Below, one piece after another: positions 40,684-54,100 of a DNA stretch of 64,000 nucleotides. The translations under genes were made by a program, and so were the position numbers. Within the stretch, counting starts at the first letter, position 1; every line of letters starts with the position of its first letter. The stretch spans positions 15,005,001 to 15,069,000 of the forward strand of contig JAVTVX010000026.1 in assembly GCA_033439265.1 (NCBI GenBank), written 5' to 3'. Under the pieces are notes generated by a model. It saw only the letters and a program-made list of their open reading frames with translations. It made no database searches and was not told the DNA's origin. Source of the stretch: Dillenia suffruticosa. Lineage: Eukaryota > Streptophyta > Magnoliopsida > Dilleniales > Dilleniaceae.

Positions 40684-41968
40684 TCAGTCCTGCAGAGCAT
40701 TTAAACCAAAAAGATAATAATAATAATAATAAAATTTATAAATTAACAGACTTTTGCAACTGGGAAAAATGAAGTTATAGTCTCTTACAGTGTTGCTGGC
40801 TGCGGAAGCTGATTCACCACCATTGAGAGCATTTGGGGCATACCTTGCCCACTGCAACACATTGAATCAACCTCAAATTTTAAAAATATATATAATTCTA
40901 AGAATTAATAACCTAAATACTGTTTGCTCCCTAAAAATTATAAAACGCATGTTATATTTTTCCCTGCTCAGAGCTATATGATATGAAGGAGAGGAAGTAG
41001 AGAAATTCACATTTTTGGCAGCAGCACTAAAAGCCTCGCGGTGGGGTATCTCAGGATTTGCCGTCTTGATGCGCTGAATCTCTTCCCTTCAAAGTCACAA
41101 ACATTAAACATAGCATGGCTTTATATATAGAACTAAAGTAAATAAATAAGTGATACAAAAAAAAAAAAAAAAAAATCCATGGATCTCACTTCATGAATCG
41201 GTTGTATGCAGATGGGAGTCTGTGCTTCTTCTCAGGAGCTGCAAAGAAAAGGGGAAATTATGCTCTTTGATTTTCATGTGTGTGTAGATTGTGTGCTCAT
41301 GTCTGATTTAACAAGAAAGCTTCAAAAGGGCAAGTACGTTTTACAACAGTGGGTACATGAGGAGACTGGTGCTCTACAGATGTTGTCAATGATGAGGAAG
41401 ATGATGAAGAGGTCTTAGTATCGCTTCCAAAACTCTGGATTTCCACATGAACAAATTCGCATTACATGGTAAACAAAATCTCAATCAACACATTCTCGTT
41501 AACGAGGTGAGACCAAACCTTTTTGTTTTAAAGGTTTTGGGATTTTATATCCTCGTTTGTTAGCGAAACTGACAGTACATGTGAGCTTTATATGTATACA
41601 GTTTGGACAGATTAGAGAGAAATTACCCGGAGCGTCAACGAGGGTTCAAAACATTGGCCAGCTTGAAGTGGGGGTTTTGTGCTCAGAAAGGAAAGATTAC
41701 TGCAATGACCACATTTCACTGTCACTGTGTCTAATAACCTTTTGTATGGTATCCCAACCTACATTAACAACATTAAATATACCAAACGTAAAGATTTGCA
41801 ACATAAAAAAGGTAGTATCAACTTTGGATTTTTATGACCACTATATATTTATGTTCACCATAACGAGAGATAGAGAGAGAGAGCTTTAGGTACCATAAGA
41901 ATAGTGTCGCAAAAGTTGCACCGGACATAACAAAGCTGCTCGGAGGTTGGAGGAACCGTATTGTCCAT
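40684..41968 (-). CDS. CRC: YABBY transcription factor CRABS CLAW, 165 aa
   Basis: CRC is a YABBY-family nuclear regulator of carpel and nectary development and floral meristem termination. The exons (minus) are 41,968-41,894, 41,758-41,627, 41,434-41,338, 41,238-41,190, 41,086-41,011, 40,851-40,789 and 40,689-40,684; all junctions keep frame. The C2C2 zinc finger uses C17, C20, C41 and C44, in [11 protein letters not shown] and [13 protein letters not shown] Ser-rich linker follows (about 78-85). The YABBY domain spans about residues 104-145: [15 protein letters not shown], then [41 protein letters not shown] is diagnostic of CRC rather than other YABBYs. Position 30 is Tyr where I recall Cys in VGIPCKR. 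The last intron (99 nt) is stop-free, so exon 7 is uncertain: retention would give 198 aa with the same stop. Confidence 0.93.
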
Positions 41969-42115
41969 GGATGGCTTCTGATCCAAGTTCACTGAGTGAG
42001 AGGGAAAGTTTTGAAAGAGCCGAAGAGAAATGATGTTGTATTGTTGAAGATGACAGAGGATTATAATGTAGCTAGTTTCTGGCTAGGGTTTGTGTTGCTT
42101 TGTTGTAAACTGGTG

Positions 42116-42126
42116 TAAATATATAT
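42116..42126 (-). promoter_or_regulatory. Putative TATA box of CRC
   Basis: On the minus strand, CATATATATTTAC lies about 150 bases before the ATG, giving a leader of about 120 bases. No other candidate is as well placed. Confidence 0.45.
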
Positions 42127-42129
42127 GAA

Positions 42130-43654
42130 ATTGTCAGAGTGGAGTCAAAAAAGAAAATCTAGAGTTACTATAACGGTCGTAGTTTCTTTGTGCTGAGTGA
42201 TATGCTCTCAGGCATGAACAGACATGGCTTCTTACTTACTACAAGACAACTTCCACTAGCTACACTACCACTATTTAATTTAAAGATTCTTCTTCTAAGA
42301 TTCTGTGTGTACACCACGAATATCTATGGATATTAATATTTATAAAAATGATAGCCAGTAATCAATCACTAGTCATTTAAAATTTTTCAAAAATTAAAAA
42401 TTTTGGATCGGTAGATTTGATTCTACTATATACAACAATTATCATTTTCATAGATTTCGACAAACTATCCACTAATACAAATATAAACATATGTTTTATG
42501 TTAAATTGATACCCAAATTTAATCTCTTATCTTTAGATATACTTTAGAAAACGTTTACATCAGTTGATTATTTCGCATAATTTTGCATTCAAAACTTGCA
42601 AATTTCATCTTATTTAGGACCTAAAAGTGAAAGCCAAGGGGAAGTGTTAATAATAACAAAAACGTCTTTCTTTCGAATCCAATCCCCCCAGCTAATTTGT
42701 TAGAAATGTAATTTTTCTAAATAAGATTTTACAATTCAATTTATGTTAATTTTATTAAGAAAATTTTGAATACACGCACACGCGCACACACACAGACACA
42801 CACACGCCATATTTGTTCAAGTATATCTACTTAGTGTAAGATGATCTCCGAGGTGTTACATGGGTCAATAGCCCCGTACCAGTTGTAAATGAAGTATGCT
42901 TTAGTGTTCCAACCCATTAAAAACCTTTCTCCCTAAATTTAAAATTTTAGAATGATTGATAGGTATTGCATGATATTAGTAATTTACTTTTCCAATTCAT
43001 ATGAATTACATTAACTTGAAATGTCTATCATGTGTATCAGTTACATTAATCTCAAAAATTCTAAATTTTAATGAAATATGTTTTTATTTTATGAAATTGG
43101 GTATTCCTAATTTCACTTCAAGCAAATGATAAACAATTTGCCTCAGTTGTGAAGCATTTTGGGTCATTATTAAGGAGTCCTGATTAAATAAAAATCAATT
43201 AAAAGAGATTGGTCTAAGATATACCCAGATCGAATAAATGTTATCACACTGAACTAAGCACAAATGGTGATGTGTTTGAACATTCATGAGTGTCTCCGTA
43301 CGGTTTTGTTTCCCTAACTAAAGTACCAAAAAAGATTTTGAAAAAAAAATAGCGAAGAAAAGATTTTGATGGGTGCAAAAAGACTTTTTAAGGGTGGAAA
43401 CTAGTGAATATGACAAGTGCTAAAATCATGAGTCAGTGTCACAGTGATTCTTAGGATTGTAGGGTTAGTGTCTTTTTTGTGATGTGACGATTCCTCGTTT
43501 GCCAAACTTGGGTATAAAGCTATTTTCTTCACTTGTTTTCTCCATCTTACTCTGCCTGTGAAAAACGAATTTCCCAAGATCATCTCTCCCTCTTCCACTC
43601 TGTGGTTCTTGTAATTTAATTCAATTTCTTTGTCAGGCACAACCCAGATGATGA

Positions 43655-43691
<37 letters not shown>

Positions 43692-44429
43692 GTTCTGTTT
43701 AAATTCAATGTGATTGTTAACGGATTTAGAGACTAATTGTCCATCTATGCTCAACTCTCTGCATCTACCTATATCAAGCATTTGGATTTGACGTATCTGC
43801 CTTGCCTCTTGGGCTTTTGTCCCTCTTCTCCGATTCATTTTTCTTTTATTTTTGGCCCAACTTGTTCCTTCTTGCTCGATGGTTTTTCTATAAATTTAGA
43901 TTAGTAGAAAAAAAACATTATATGATCAACAAACTTAATTTCGGTGAAAGAATACAAAATTTTATAAATCAAAATATTAAAATTAAATTTTATAAATAAA
44001 AAAATAAACATTAGAAAAATTAATTTTTAAATTAGATTTTATAATCATTTGAATAGAATTAATCAGAAATATTGATAAAAACAAAATCACGTGCCCTTTG
44101 GAAAAGAAATCAGTTCTTAACCTACACATGACTAGACCCACTGATAAAATATTAATTTGAATAAAGTTGCTTTCTCATATAAATTACCTATTACTTCTTT
44201 ACTCTCGCTCTATTACAATCATTAGTATAAAATTTTAAAAAATTAATTTTTAAAATTTAAGAAAACGAGGACTTCTTTCTTCTTGGTACATAAAGTCGAC
44301 AATATCAATATTATCTAGTTAAAAAAAAAAAGGTACTTTTGACCAGAAGTTTGTCAAGAATAGACTTCTTAAGCATTAGAGACTTGAGATCCAACTTTGC
44401 TTTACTAGATAGGGTTGGGTTGGGTTGGG
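42130..44429. other. CRC upstream region, no gene recognised
   Basis: AT-rich DNA with a (CA)n-like run at about 42,776-42,806 and a (CT)n run at 43,655-43,689. A minus-strand frame of 145 codons (43,401-43,838) crosses the CT run and resembles nothing. The CRC promoter probably occupies the first 1-3 kb. Confidence 0.45.
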
Positions 44430-45886
44430 TGATAGAGTTTAAATAAATGTAATATTTACGATTGATTTTATATTATTTTTGAATAAATATTACACTAATA
44501 TTTATGTTTTGTGACATTTGATTTAGGAGGAGACTTATTTTGAAAAATGAAGAAAAATGAGCTAAATTGGAGCAATTTTGTAAAGTATGAAAAAATTGGA
44601 CAGCAATACTCTTTCATTAGCACGTGGGCACGTGAATTTCAAGAGGCAAGCAAAAGGTTTTGAAGATTTACTGCAGTAAAAACTTTCTTTCCTAATTACA
44701 CATTCAAGAGGAAATTGGAGTGGACTTGGAATATTGAAGATTTTGAAGAATTTGATTCCATTCCTAATATTTAGGAAAAGAAATTTTTAAAGATGTAAAT
44801 TTGTTAGATATTATGTTTTAGGAATTTTACTTTTTACTTTTTACTTTCTTTTTATTTAGTAGTTATTAGGGTTAGAAATATTTACTTTTTACAAATAGGA
44901 AAAATCCTATATTCTTTAGGGTTTCTACTCCTATATATATAGGAGTATTCCATACTTTTGGGAAGAGAACCTTGGAGGAGGCAGCCGGGCAGCCCCTTGG
45001 GGGCAGCACTATTCACGTCTACAGTAACAACCTCAGCCGGGGGAGAAACTCTTTGTTCTTTTCTTCATTCCTTAGAGCAATAAATCCTTTTTTATGAGTT
45101 TTCTTTTTATTATACTTTGTCTTTAATTTATTTTTCTAGTCAAAAGATTATTGAAGTTTTGATGAATGATGATTGTGAGATCTAAATGATCTTATTTGCT
45201 TGATATTTGTGGGTATTTATTTAATCTCTAGTTTATGATTGTTTTGGGATTGTTAAATAGAGCGCTATGTTTAATAACCCTAGAATACTCTACAACCATT
45301 TAAAAATAGCAAGATTTGTGTATTTTTAATGGAGTGGTAATTGACATAATTTTATGATCTCGCAAGCGGTAGGATTTATGTCAAGAGATTAGGTAATCTA
45401 ATTTAAATAAATCCAGATTGGAATTTACTGATTAGAATTGGGTCTCTCTAGATCTTAATGCTGTCGGAACATTGGTCTCTTGGGTTGTCTTTCGATTAGG
45501 GAAGTAATTAACGATGGTATCTTGATTACCGAAGAAGTACGGAGAGATTGGTCGCTTCGTGGTACTTAGCGGCTATAACCAATTTATTCGCATAATATCG
45601 AGTAATTTTTGTATCAATGATCAATCAAATACATCAAGATGGAAATAACTCCTTTGGCTAGATTTTCTCTCATTGATATCCATTCTTTTAATTAGCATTA
45701 TTTAGTTGTTTTATTTTAGTTAATTTATTTATTTTTGTTAGATTTAGATTATCTCTCAAACCCCCCATATTTTCATTTTCCTTGAAAGAGATAAATCTAC
45801 CGTTCCCTGTGGATTCGACCCTGCTCACCCTAGACTCGTCTTAGTGAAGTAGGTAATTTTATTTTTGGTTGTTTGACGACACACCG
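44430..45886 (+). mobile_element. Probable second solo LTR (about 1.46 kb)
   Basis: The segment has the internal order of an LTR: a TATA region in the palindrome CTCCTATATATATAGGAG (about 44,928-44,945), a GC-rich leader with the CACTATTCACGTCTACAGTAAC-type motif common in plant LTRs, AATAAA at 45,079-45,084, and near the right end CCCTGTGGATTCGACCC. It starts TGATAGAG. TTGGG occurs directly outside both proposed ends (44,425-44,429 and 45,887-45,891), but the left flank is a short TTGGG repeat, so this duplication is weak. The right end would be CG instead of CA. No coding is seen. Confidence 0.5.
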
Positions 45887-45891
45887 TTGGG

Positions 45892-47700
45892 TCATTTCAA
45901 ATGTAAGAGAACTTTAGGCCAGTGGGGTTTGCATGCCGAAAGAAAGCCATAAAACAAATTTTTGTATTAGTTGGTATGTCCATGTACACGACTTTTGGAA
46001 AAAAAAGTAAAAGTAATTTAATTTATATTAAATTATTTTGAAATTAAGACGATGGGATAACTTCCGTTATCCTCAACTAGCCTTAACCTCCCCCTATGAT
46101 CTCTCACCAACATGGGAGAAGTTCATCTTTTAGAGAGAAATATGAAAAATAGTTTTGTGTTAATACATTAAGCGGAGAGAGAAAGAAATTAATTTTTAGA
46201 ACGAGAAATTATTAAAAATTTGAGAAATTTTTGAATAAAAAATTTTCTCTTGTCATTTGGATTACCGGATTATAAGGTTGAGATATTATGGAATTGTGAT
46301 TGTGATTTAATTTTCATGATTATCACACTGACCGAGTAATTTGTTCAAGAAAGTTTGTAGTTCAGATTTTTTGAGATCTTGATACCATCTCAAAAATCTA
46401 TTTTATTTAGTATTTTTGATATTTTTTCTATGCTTTCGTTACCTAAAATAAATCTTAACATTTTGATCATGAGAACCATGAAAACGTGTTTTATTTATGG
46501 TTGCCCAATGCCTCTCTCTTCTTTCATATGTTGTGGGTATCACATGGTAAATTTTGATGTCAAATTTTATTATTAAGTTATTAAATAATAATAAGAATAA
46601 AAAATAGATATAATAAAAATTTGAATATTTAAATGGATGTATTAAAAATGTAAAAGAGATAGAGTTAAAAAAAAATAGATTCGTAATAAATTGGGAGTTA
46701 GTTCAATTATAGATAAGATATAAAAATATCGTCTGAGATAGTTTATGTATGTAAAAAAAAGACCCAAAACGCACTAGTTAACAGGATCAAGAATCTAAAT
46801 ATGAGAGATTTATTAAAATATAAAGATAGACCGTAAAAAATTTAAATGCAAATTATTTGTAAAAACATAATAATTAAGAGTTTAATGAGAAGATAACTTT
46901 TGAATAGAAATGAATAACGTACGAGAATCCGTACAAATTAAATCAATATTTATTTTTTAATTTTCTCATATTTTTCTCTAAAATTACTGAACTCAATTAT
47001 TAAGATTAAAATTCACATTATTGTTGTTATTATTGTAGAATAGATTATTTTATATTTAATTGAATGTCCTAGAAGACCTAAAAAATTATATATATACTAT
47101 AAATAAGGGTGGAAATGAGTTGAGTCAACTCATGAATAATTCATAATTCGAATTGATAATTGATTTAATTTGCTGAATTCACGAATCAAATGAATAATAT
47201 GTGGGTAATTGACATAAAATAATATGAACTCGGTATAAGTTGAAAGGTGTTAGAGGTTATGAGATGATTCGATATACAAAATTAATTAGTTTTATTTTAG
47301 AGTTTATCATATATGTGTGTGTGTGCTTGCGCGCATATAGATAATATGTGAGAAAAACTTAAACGTCCATAGGGTTATTAATTAACTATTTTCTTTTTAT
47401 TTTGAAAGTTTTTTCTTGTAATATCAAATAATTTATAGATATTAATTCTCTGCTTATGCTTATTATTGATATGGAATGATAATTCTGGTTTTATTTTATA
47501 TTTTAATTTTTATTACTTTTTAATTTAGATAATTGATTTAAAAATTTTAATTAAATTGATATATATAAATTTATGAACCAAACTCAACTCTGTGAGATTA
47601 GTATGAGTTGAATTGGAGCTTAGTCAGTCCACATCCTCTGAAATCAAATAAATAAAATTGTAAAAATTTAAATTTAATTTTTTTATAATTGGCGGGAATT
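45892..47700. other. AT-rich intergenic DNA
   Basis: No gene, RNA or clear mobile element was recognised. The last part, about 47,690-48,000, becomes GC-richer and probably was the promoter and leader of the FYR gene that follows. Confidence 0.45.
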
Positions 47701-48003
47701 TGAGTTTTCCCCTTCACGCCGGCCATTCGGGTCGACGGCGGCTAATCTTTTCCGCTCCATTTTCCTTTGATGTTTTTGTTGATATCCAGTCAGATCGAAA
47801 GATTATGAGCTTAGCTTTGGCACGCTCACAGCGGATAAAAACCCTCTATCTCTAGCTAGCGGATATTTTTCTGTGGAGGGAAGAGTACAGAATTCAAACT
47901 CATTTCCAGGTCTGATGATTCTCTTTCCCGCCAATTATCTCTCTCTAGAAACCAGGGTTTAGGGTTTCGAATTGGAAGTTAAGGTCGATCGCATGGTTCG
48001 TAG

Positions 48004-48102
48004 ATGAAGAAATTGAACGAATCGAAAAAATGATCTCGAAGTCATTTCCATCGGAACGCTCTATAAAGGAACCTGGGACAAGAAGTACTGGAGCTCCTCT
48101 AG

Positions 48103-48139
<37 letters not shown>

Positions 48140-51100
48140 CTTGCAATTATGCATGTGTGTGATGTCCCAAGTTTAGTGTTTACTTTTCATTATTTGCATC
48201 CTCGTTTGTTAGGGAAAAACCAGAAGGAAAGGATGATGAATTTTCAATTTGTCGCATAATCAAAATTTACGCAGAACTAGACCTAAAATTATGAGTCATC
48301 GAAAGACAGAGAAATGTAACAACTAAAAGCAAATTTAGAGTAGAAGATATGGCTGCAGGGGCAGACTAGGTGGGATAGTAGATCTCATCTCTGAAATTGT
48401 TGATAATTTAGGGATTTTGCTAGAGGATGCTTGAATAAATGAGAAGATAAATGTTTGTTAGTAGCTAAAAAATTTACGACACGTGCTGATTCTATTAGAT
48501 AGAAACCGTGATCTGATAATAAATGTATCTTGCGGATAAAATGGATTCCGTTTACTTGAGTTGAATTACATGTGTGACCCAGAGTTCCAGACTGGGAAAA
48601 TAATCTGAAATATGCGCACTTACAATCGGCTCAAGTTTGATGTGTATATTTTGGATTGCATGGGGTAGAAGTGTATATTTGGGGCCATTTTACCATAGTT
48701 TTTCTGTTGCAACAATTTGTACAGGCGAGATGCTTTGAGTAAGTGTGCCAAATGGGAGTCATCTTCACTAAAGGTCAACATGGTGCATTTGTGTTCTGCA
48801 TTCTGGATGCATTGTAATTTTGTGTCTAATGTGCTGCAATATTTATAATTTGGGACCAACAGGTGAATATACACAGCTGACTCTGTTAAATTTTTTAAGA
48901 TTTTTAATAACTTCTTTATACAACAAATGCTTTTTTAGGGTAAAGATAGGTATCCGTATGCAGTTGGATACACTGCTTTGAGAACTTACAATGGGAGCAC
49001 TTACAACATGGAGATTCATGAGGGCCACAAGGGACGTTCGTTTGCGGTGGCAGACCAAGTCATTACAGTCTCATGTATTAGCTGTAGATTTTTGGTGCTA
49101 TAATGAAAAAAAATAAATTATAAAATTGACACTTCTTCTTGTTGTTTTTTCTTTTTGGGTGTAGGTCACTGCTAAAGATGGACAATCATGTGAAGGTCAA
49201 ACTCTAGATATTGCATGGGAGGGTTTCCAAAAGAGAAGTTATCCTCAGTCCAAGATGTTACATGGAAAGAGACTTTCAGGCAAGATGGATAGAGTGGAGG
49301 TCTGTCTTGTTACAATTTAGTATCAGTTTGGCGTTACCATAATATTGCTGCTTTTACCATCTTTTTTATTTTTCCGTAGGGATGAAAAATACTTCTATGT
49401 CAGTTAAGGTTGTAGACTTCTATGTTGAAGAGGTTATGGGGGAAAGAGAAGATTGTGAACTAGTACTTTTATATACTGCTAAATCAACTTAAAAATCAAT
49501 CCCTTACTAAAATGTTCATTTTTTGACTGTAAAATCCTTTTATTGTCTCAATTTCAACTAACTGAAATATTATATTGTCATAGAAAACCTCAATCGTCCT
49601 ACTTTTTATTTTGAATCTGTGAAAGGTTGTGCCCTGAAAAAGGTTTAAGCTGTCATGTCCATATGTACAACTTTACATTATGTCTATCTAGATCTTCCTT
49701 TTGTTAGAACCTCTAAACAATGAAAGCATTTTGTTATGACTATGTATTGCCATACATGCACAGCTGTTTGGATTCAAAAATCCTTTGGTCCAGAGGTTGC
49801 TTAGAGAATTGGTGGCAAACATCAATGGGACTGTAGAGCTGAACCTATTATCTTCTAGCATAAGAGATGGTTCCTCTGGCATTGTGCATAATAGTCAGCA
49901 TGAACTTCCAAGCACAAATTCTGAATTCCTAGAAGTCTTGGAAAAGCATCGTGTTACTAAGAAAAAAAAGTAAAAGATGCAATGTCCTTAGCAATAAGTT
50001 GCTGAGTGGAACTAGCTCTAAAAGATTCCAATCTTATAAGATTTCAAATGATAACAAGATTTCAATTGAAGATTGTGACAGGCAATCACCAAAAAACTTG
50101 GAAAAAGTGACCAATGAGAGTTTCTTTCGACAAGAGGATTGTATATCTGCGGTGTCTTGCCAGCTGTCTAGTCACATCAAAGAGAAAGCCTGCCTTCTAC
50201 AAGATAATTCCAACCTAATCAAGGATGCAAACCTGTAAGTATGTCTTGCCATCGCAAGTAACATTTTCTCCTAGGACTTTGAATTACTTCAATGGTTGAT
50301 GGGGCCTTGCAGTTTGCATGTCATTTTCTCTTGTATGATACTAGGTATAGTATATAAGCCCATGTTGAAAACATAAACTTGGAGCTGTTCTTTCCTAAGC
50401 GTGTTGGGAGTTTATTTTAATTTATAAGGATCAAGATTTGCGAATGGAGGTTAGTTATATTCTGCATGCTTTTGGCCAGATAAATTCTTAATTTTTTACA
50501 GCTTGGCAGGTCTGCATACAATGCAGTCCAATTGTTCAAATCCTCGACAGCAGGAGAAGATAACGATGATGCACAACCTTTGGAAATGTCAGCTTTATGC
50601 AGTGACATGGAACTTTTTGTGCCCAATTCTGTTGATCCTCTGCATGTTAATACTCAACTGCTATATTTTTCATGGCTGTCTTAAGTGTCTCTCCTTGCAT
50701 TTTTATCTACTCCTTTAATTGGCACTTCAAGTGTGTATGCCCCCATCCCCCAGGTTCTTCTGTTAGATGTTGTGCTTGAATACTGTTATAATTTGGAAGT
50801 GCTGCTTCAGATAGCCAGAAGATGAATCCTTGCAATGTTTTGGATGAATTAATCCCCAAGGAGATGCTCATATATGAGGATTTAGTGACTGAAGTTCATC
50901 AAGGAGAGGTTGACTTACCAAAATCAATTACGAGTACTGAGAAAAGTGATGCTGACTCAATTGGTCATGACATAGCCAAGTCGATGATGACAGTTTTGCT
51001 TCCAGTAGCTCTCCTGTAATAAAAAAGGCCTCAAGGAAGAAGAAGAAGGAAAAGAAGGCATCTCGATGTCAGGATGAATTTAGAGAGGGGTTGTTTGGCA

Positions 51101-54100
51101 CGAATTCTCAAAAGGATAATCATGGAGCTGGTGCAGCAAATGATGCAACTCCTGGTACTTATTTTAGGTTTTTTTTTTTTGAGAATTATGTCGGCAATAT
51201 CTCTTAGAATATCTTTATCATTTCATAGCTATGCAGGATTATATTGCACCGTCTTTATTGAATTTCTATATTTGGGCCTTAATATCCTTGCATTAAACTT
51301 GTAGTTGAAATTCTTGCTGAAGGCTCCCATGTGAAGCAGAAGGAAACAATTTGTGTTCCAAGCACATGTTTTGGTTCTCTTGAACCAAGTTCAGAGTGTG
51401 CAAAGTCTTTTCTGACAGCATTGCGGTGATCAATGTCAAAGTCATGGAATTACCCAATTTTAGTCGGTCATGATGTTGCTACAAGTAATGACGTTAGAAG
51501 CCATAGCCATGGTCCTTTTGGAACTCCTGCCAGCATTGATGCCCGGGGTAACTCTTTCATTTGCCACATTGATTCTGATGGTTGCAGAGAAGCTTCTGAT
51601 TCTGTTGAAGCATACAAAGCTTCAGCAGCAGGGTGACTTTAATGAATGTAAGTCTGCTTTGGTCCATGCTTCTTCTGTCAAGAATGTCCCTTCTCAACAA
51701 TCAAAGAGATCCGAGAATTATTTTAGAACTGCCTGTCAAAATTCTAAGGGCCTTGAGATCTACCCTGCTGTGAGGGACCTCCGGATGATGGCAACTGTAT
51801 GAGTAAGCTCTTAATTTAATATTAAAAGGAAAAATCTTACAGCAGATTCATATCTCTGACCTTATAGTTGTTGGCAGTCTTCTAATCATGTGATGTGTCA
51901 TATCATCCAAGATCTACCATATTCTCTCTACGGAATTAAAGAAAGCTTTTATCAGGTCCAAGATGATTTATTTCTTTTAAAAAGATATCTATCATTGGAA
52001 GTTTCTAATCTCCTAGTTTGGAGAAGAATTTAGGAACCATCGATAGCTTGTTAAACTTAGGACCAGGTGATTGTTTTTGGTTTTCTTCCTAGTGCTAACC
52101 AATTTTACTGCACTTGCACCTTGAACAACACATGGAAATGATGCAGGCCTAATATGCATATTGAGTTCTGCACAAATTTTACTGAAGGAAGCCAATAAAA
52201 CAAGCATAGATGCCAAAAGTTCTATTCAACTTTCAGATGGACCTCCCTCAGAATCTTTTAGTTGTCCTCTCTCAGAAAGTATAATTTCCAGAAACTTTGT
52301 AAATGATACTGTCCCCAAGATATGTCCAACCATGGGAGTGTTTCTTGGACCTTTTCGTGGGATAGACAACACTCCCAATGATAAAGTTCCTTGCGGTGCT
52401 GTTGCCACGACATATGGACAACCCCACTATTCCTGTCCTGGTAAAAAAACTTATTTGCTCCTCAGAAATTCTTTGATGTGGGCCATGGGTACTTCATGTT
52501 GACCTACTCCATTTTGTGTCCAGAGAAACATGTTGAGAAAGCTAATAATGATTTGGTAGGGAACTGCAATCTTGCAGAATTTGAAAACAGTCTAGCATGT
52601 TTCCAAAAGGAGGGGAGAAGTTCTTGATGCAAAGGGGAATCTGTTGATGTGGAGCAGCAACCCGTTACACACATAGATAAGAGCATGGGTATTGAAGGTG
52701 GCCTTCATGGGATTATTGAAATTGTGGGCCAATATGTTCATCCTCTGCAGTTTCGCTGATTCTGTACGAACCAATGAAGATAAACTCGTGTGTGTTATAT
52801 GCCGCCATTTTGTGGATAAAGATAGAACTCTTTTCATCCACAGAATACCAATTAATGGACCAAGCATGGGTTTTCTTAATTTTGTTGGTCACACATTGAT
52901 CAGGTGGCCAACTTCAAAAGATGCTTTTGGCCAAGAAGTAAGCTATATTTGTAATATTTTATGTGAACATAAATGTTTCTTATGTTGGGGTATTTGGCTT
53001 TCTAAGTTTCTTTCCACCTTAAAGGTTCCATTTGATGGATCTGGTTTGCAATTTACTCTGGATGGGAAGTACATTGTGTTGCTTGACAGCATTAAAGTTC
53101 CTTATTGCAGGTTGATTTGATTTCTGGATTTTATTTGTGAAGTTTGTTTACATACCACCAAAACAAGCTCATGTGTACATGTAACTTCTCAGAGAGCAGA
53201 AGATCAATTGTCCCTGCTCAGCATGCGCTTGAGATCATTACACGGGTGCCCACAATTGTGCAAGTCAAATTAGGTTATGTTTAAGTCATTTACAAGTTGA
53301 AAACAATTGATGGCATTCGATGCATATTAGTGTGTGAAGCCAACCATCTAGTTGGTGTTGAGGATGGGAGAATGTGCCTGTGGTTCATGAATGCCACATG
53401 GAGATAGTCTTTCTTGGGAAGAACTCCACACAATTATTGATGCATTAAATTGAGGATAAATCCTCAATTTGATGATATGCAAGCTAATGTTATTGTATCA
53501 TCAAATTGAAGATTTACTCCTCTTCCTTCGTACCACCAGAAATAATAGTTTAGAACAAATTTCAGTTTTTTATTATTGTTGTTGTTCAAGTTTTCTTTTA
53601 CTTGCCCTGTGGCACACCTTTGGAGGATTGTCTTTTACCAAGTTATGGTTCATTTCAGATTCTGGATCTGAAAAGAATTCCAAACTCTGGTGATCTAGTT
53701 GTTGGCCATGATGGCTTTGGCGAGTTCACTTTGTGGTATGTTTTTTTTTTCTCATTACAAGGGATATCCGTTTATACTATTGGGTAACATTGTTTTCTTC
53801 TTGCAAAACTTGTACATTTCATTGTGGTCTGTTTATTTCTTAATTTGACTAAGTGAATCATTACTCTGGTTATTTCTAGCCAGACTGTTTCTATCCTTCT
53901 TTTTCAATGATCATCCTGATCCTATGAGCAGAAATTTTATCTTTCTGTACCCTGAATATGTTTTGACTTCTGGTGTTTTTCCTTATGGATTCTGTGTGGC
54001 TCATTTTTTTTATCTAGCCAATAAAATTAGTCACATTTTTGAAGCTTTAGTGTAATATGCTCCAGTCCTTGTATCTTTCAGGGATATCCTGAAGCCTGAT

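Noticed and set aside
41206..41889. Plus-strand frames of 70 and 110 codons
   Set aside because: They are shadows of CRC exons and introns read on the wrong strand.
43401..43838. A 145-codon minus-strand frame
   Set aside because: It contains an Arg-Glu run from the CT microsatellite and no domain; the flanks look non-coding.
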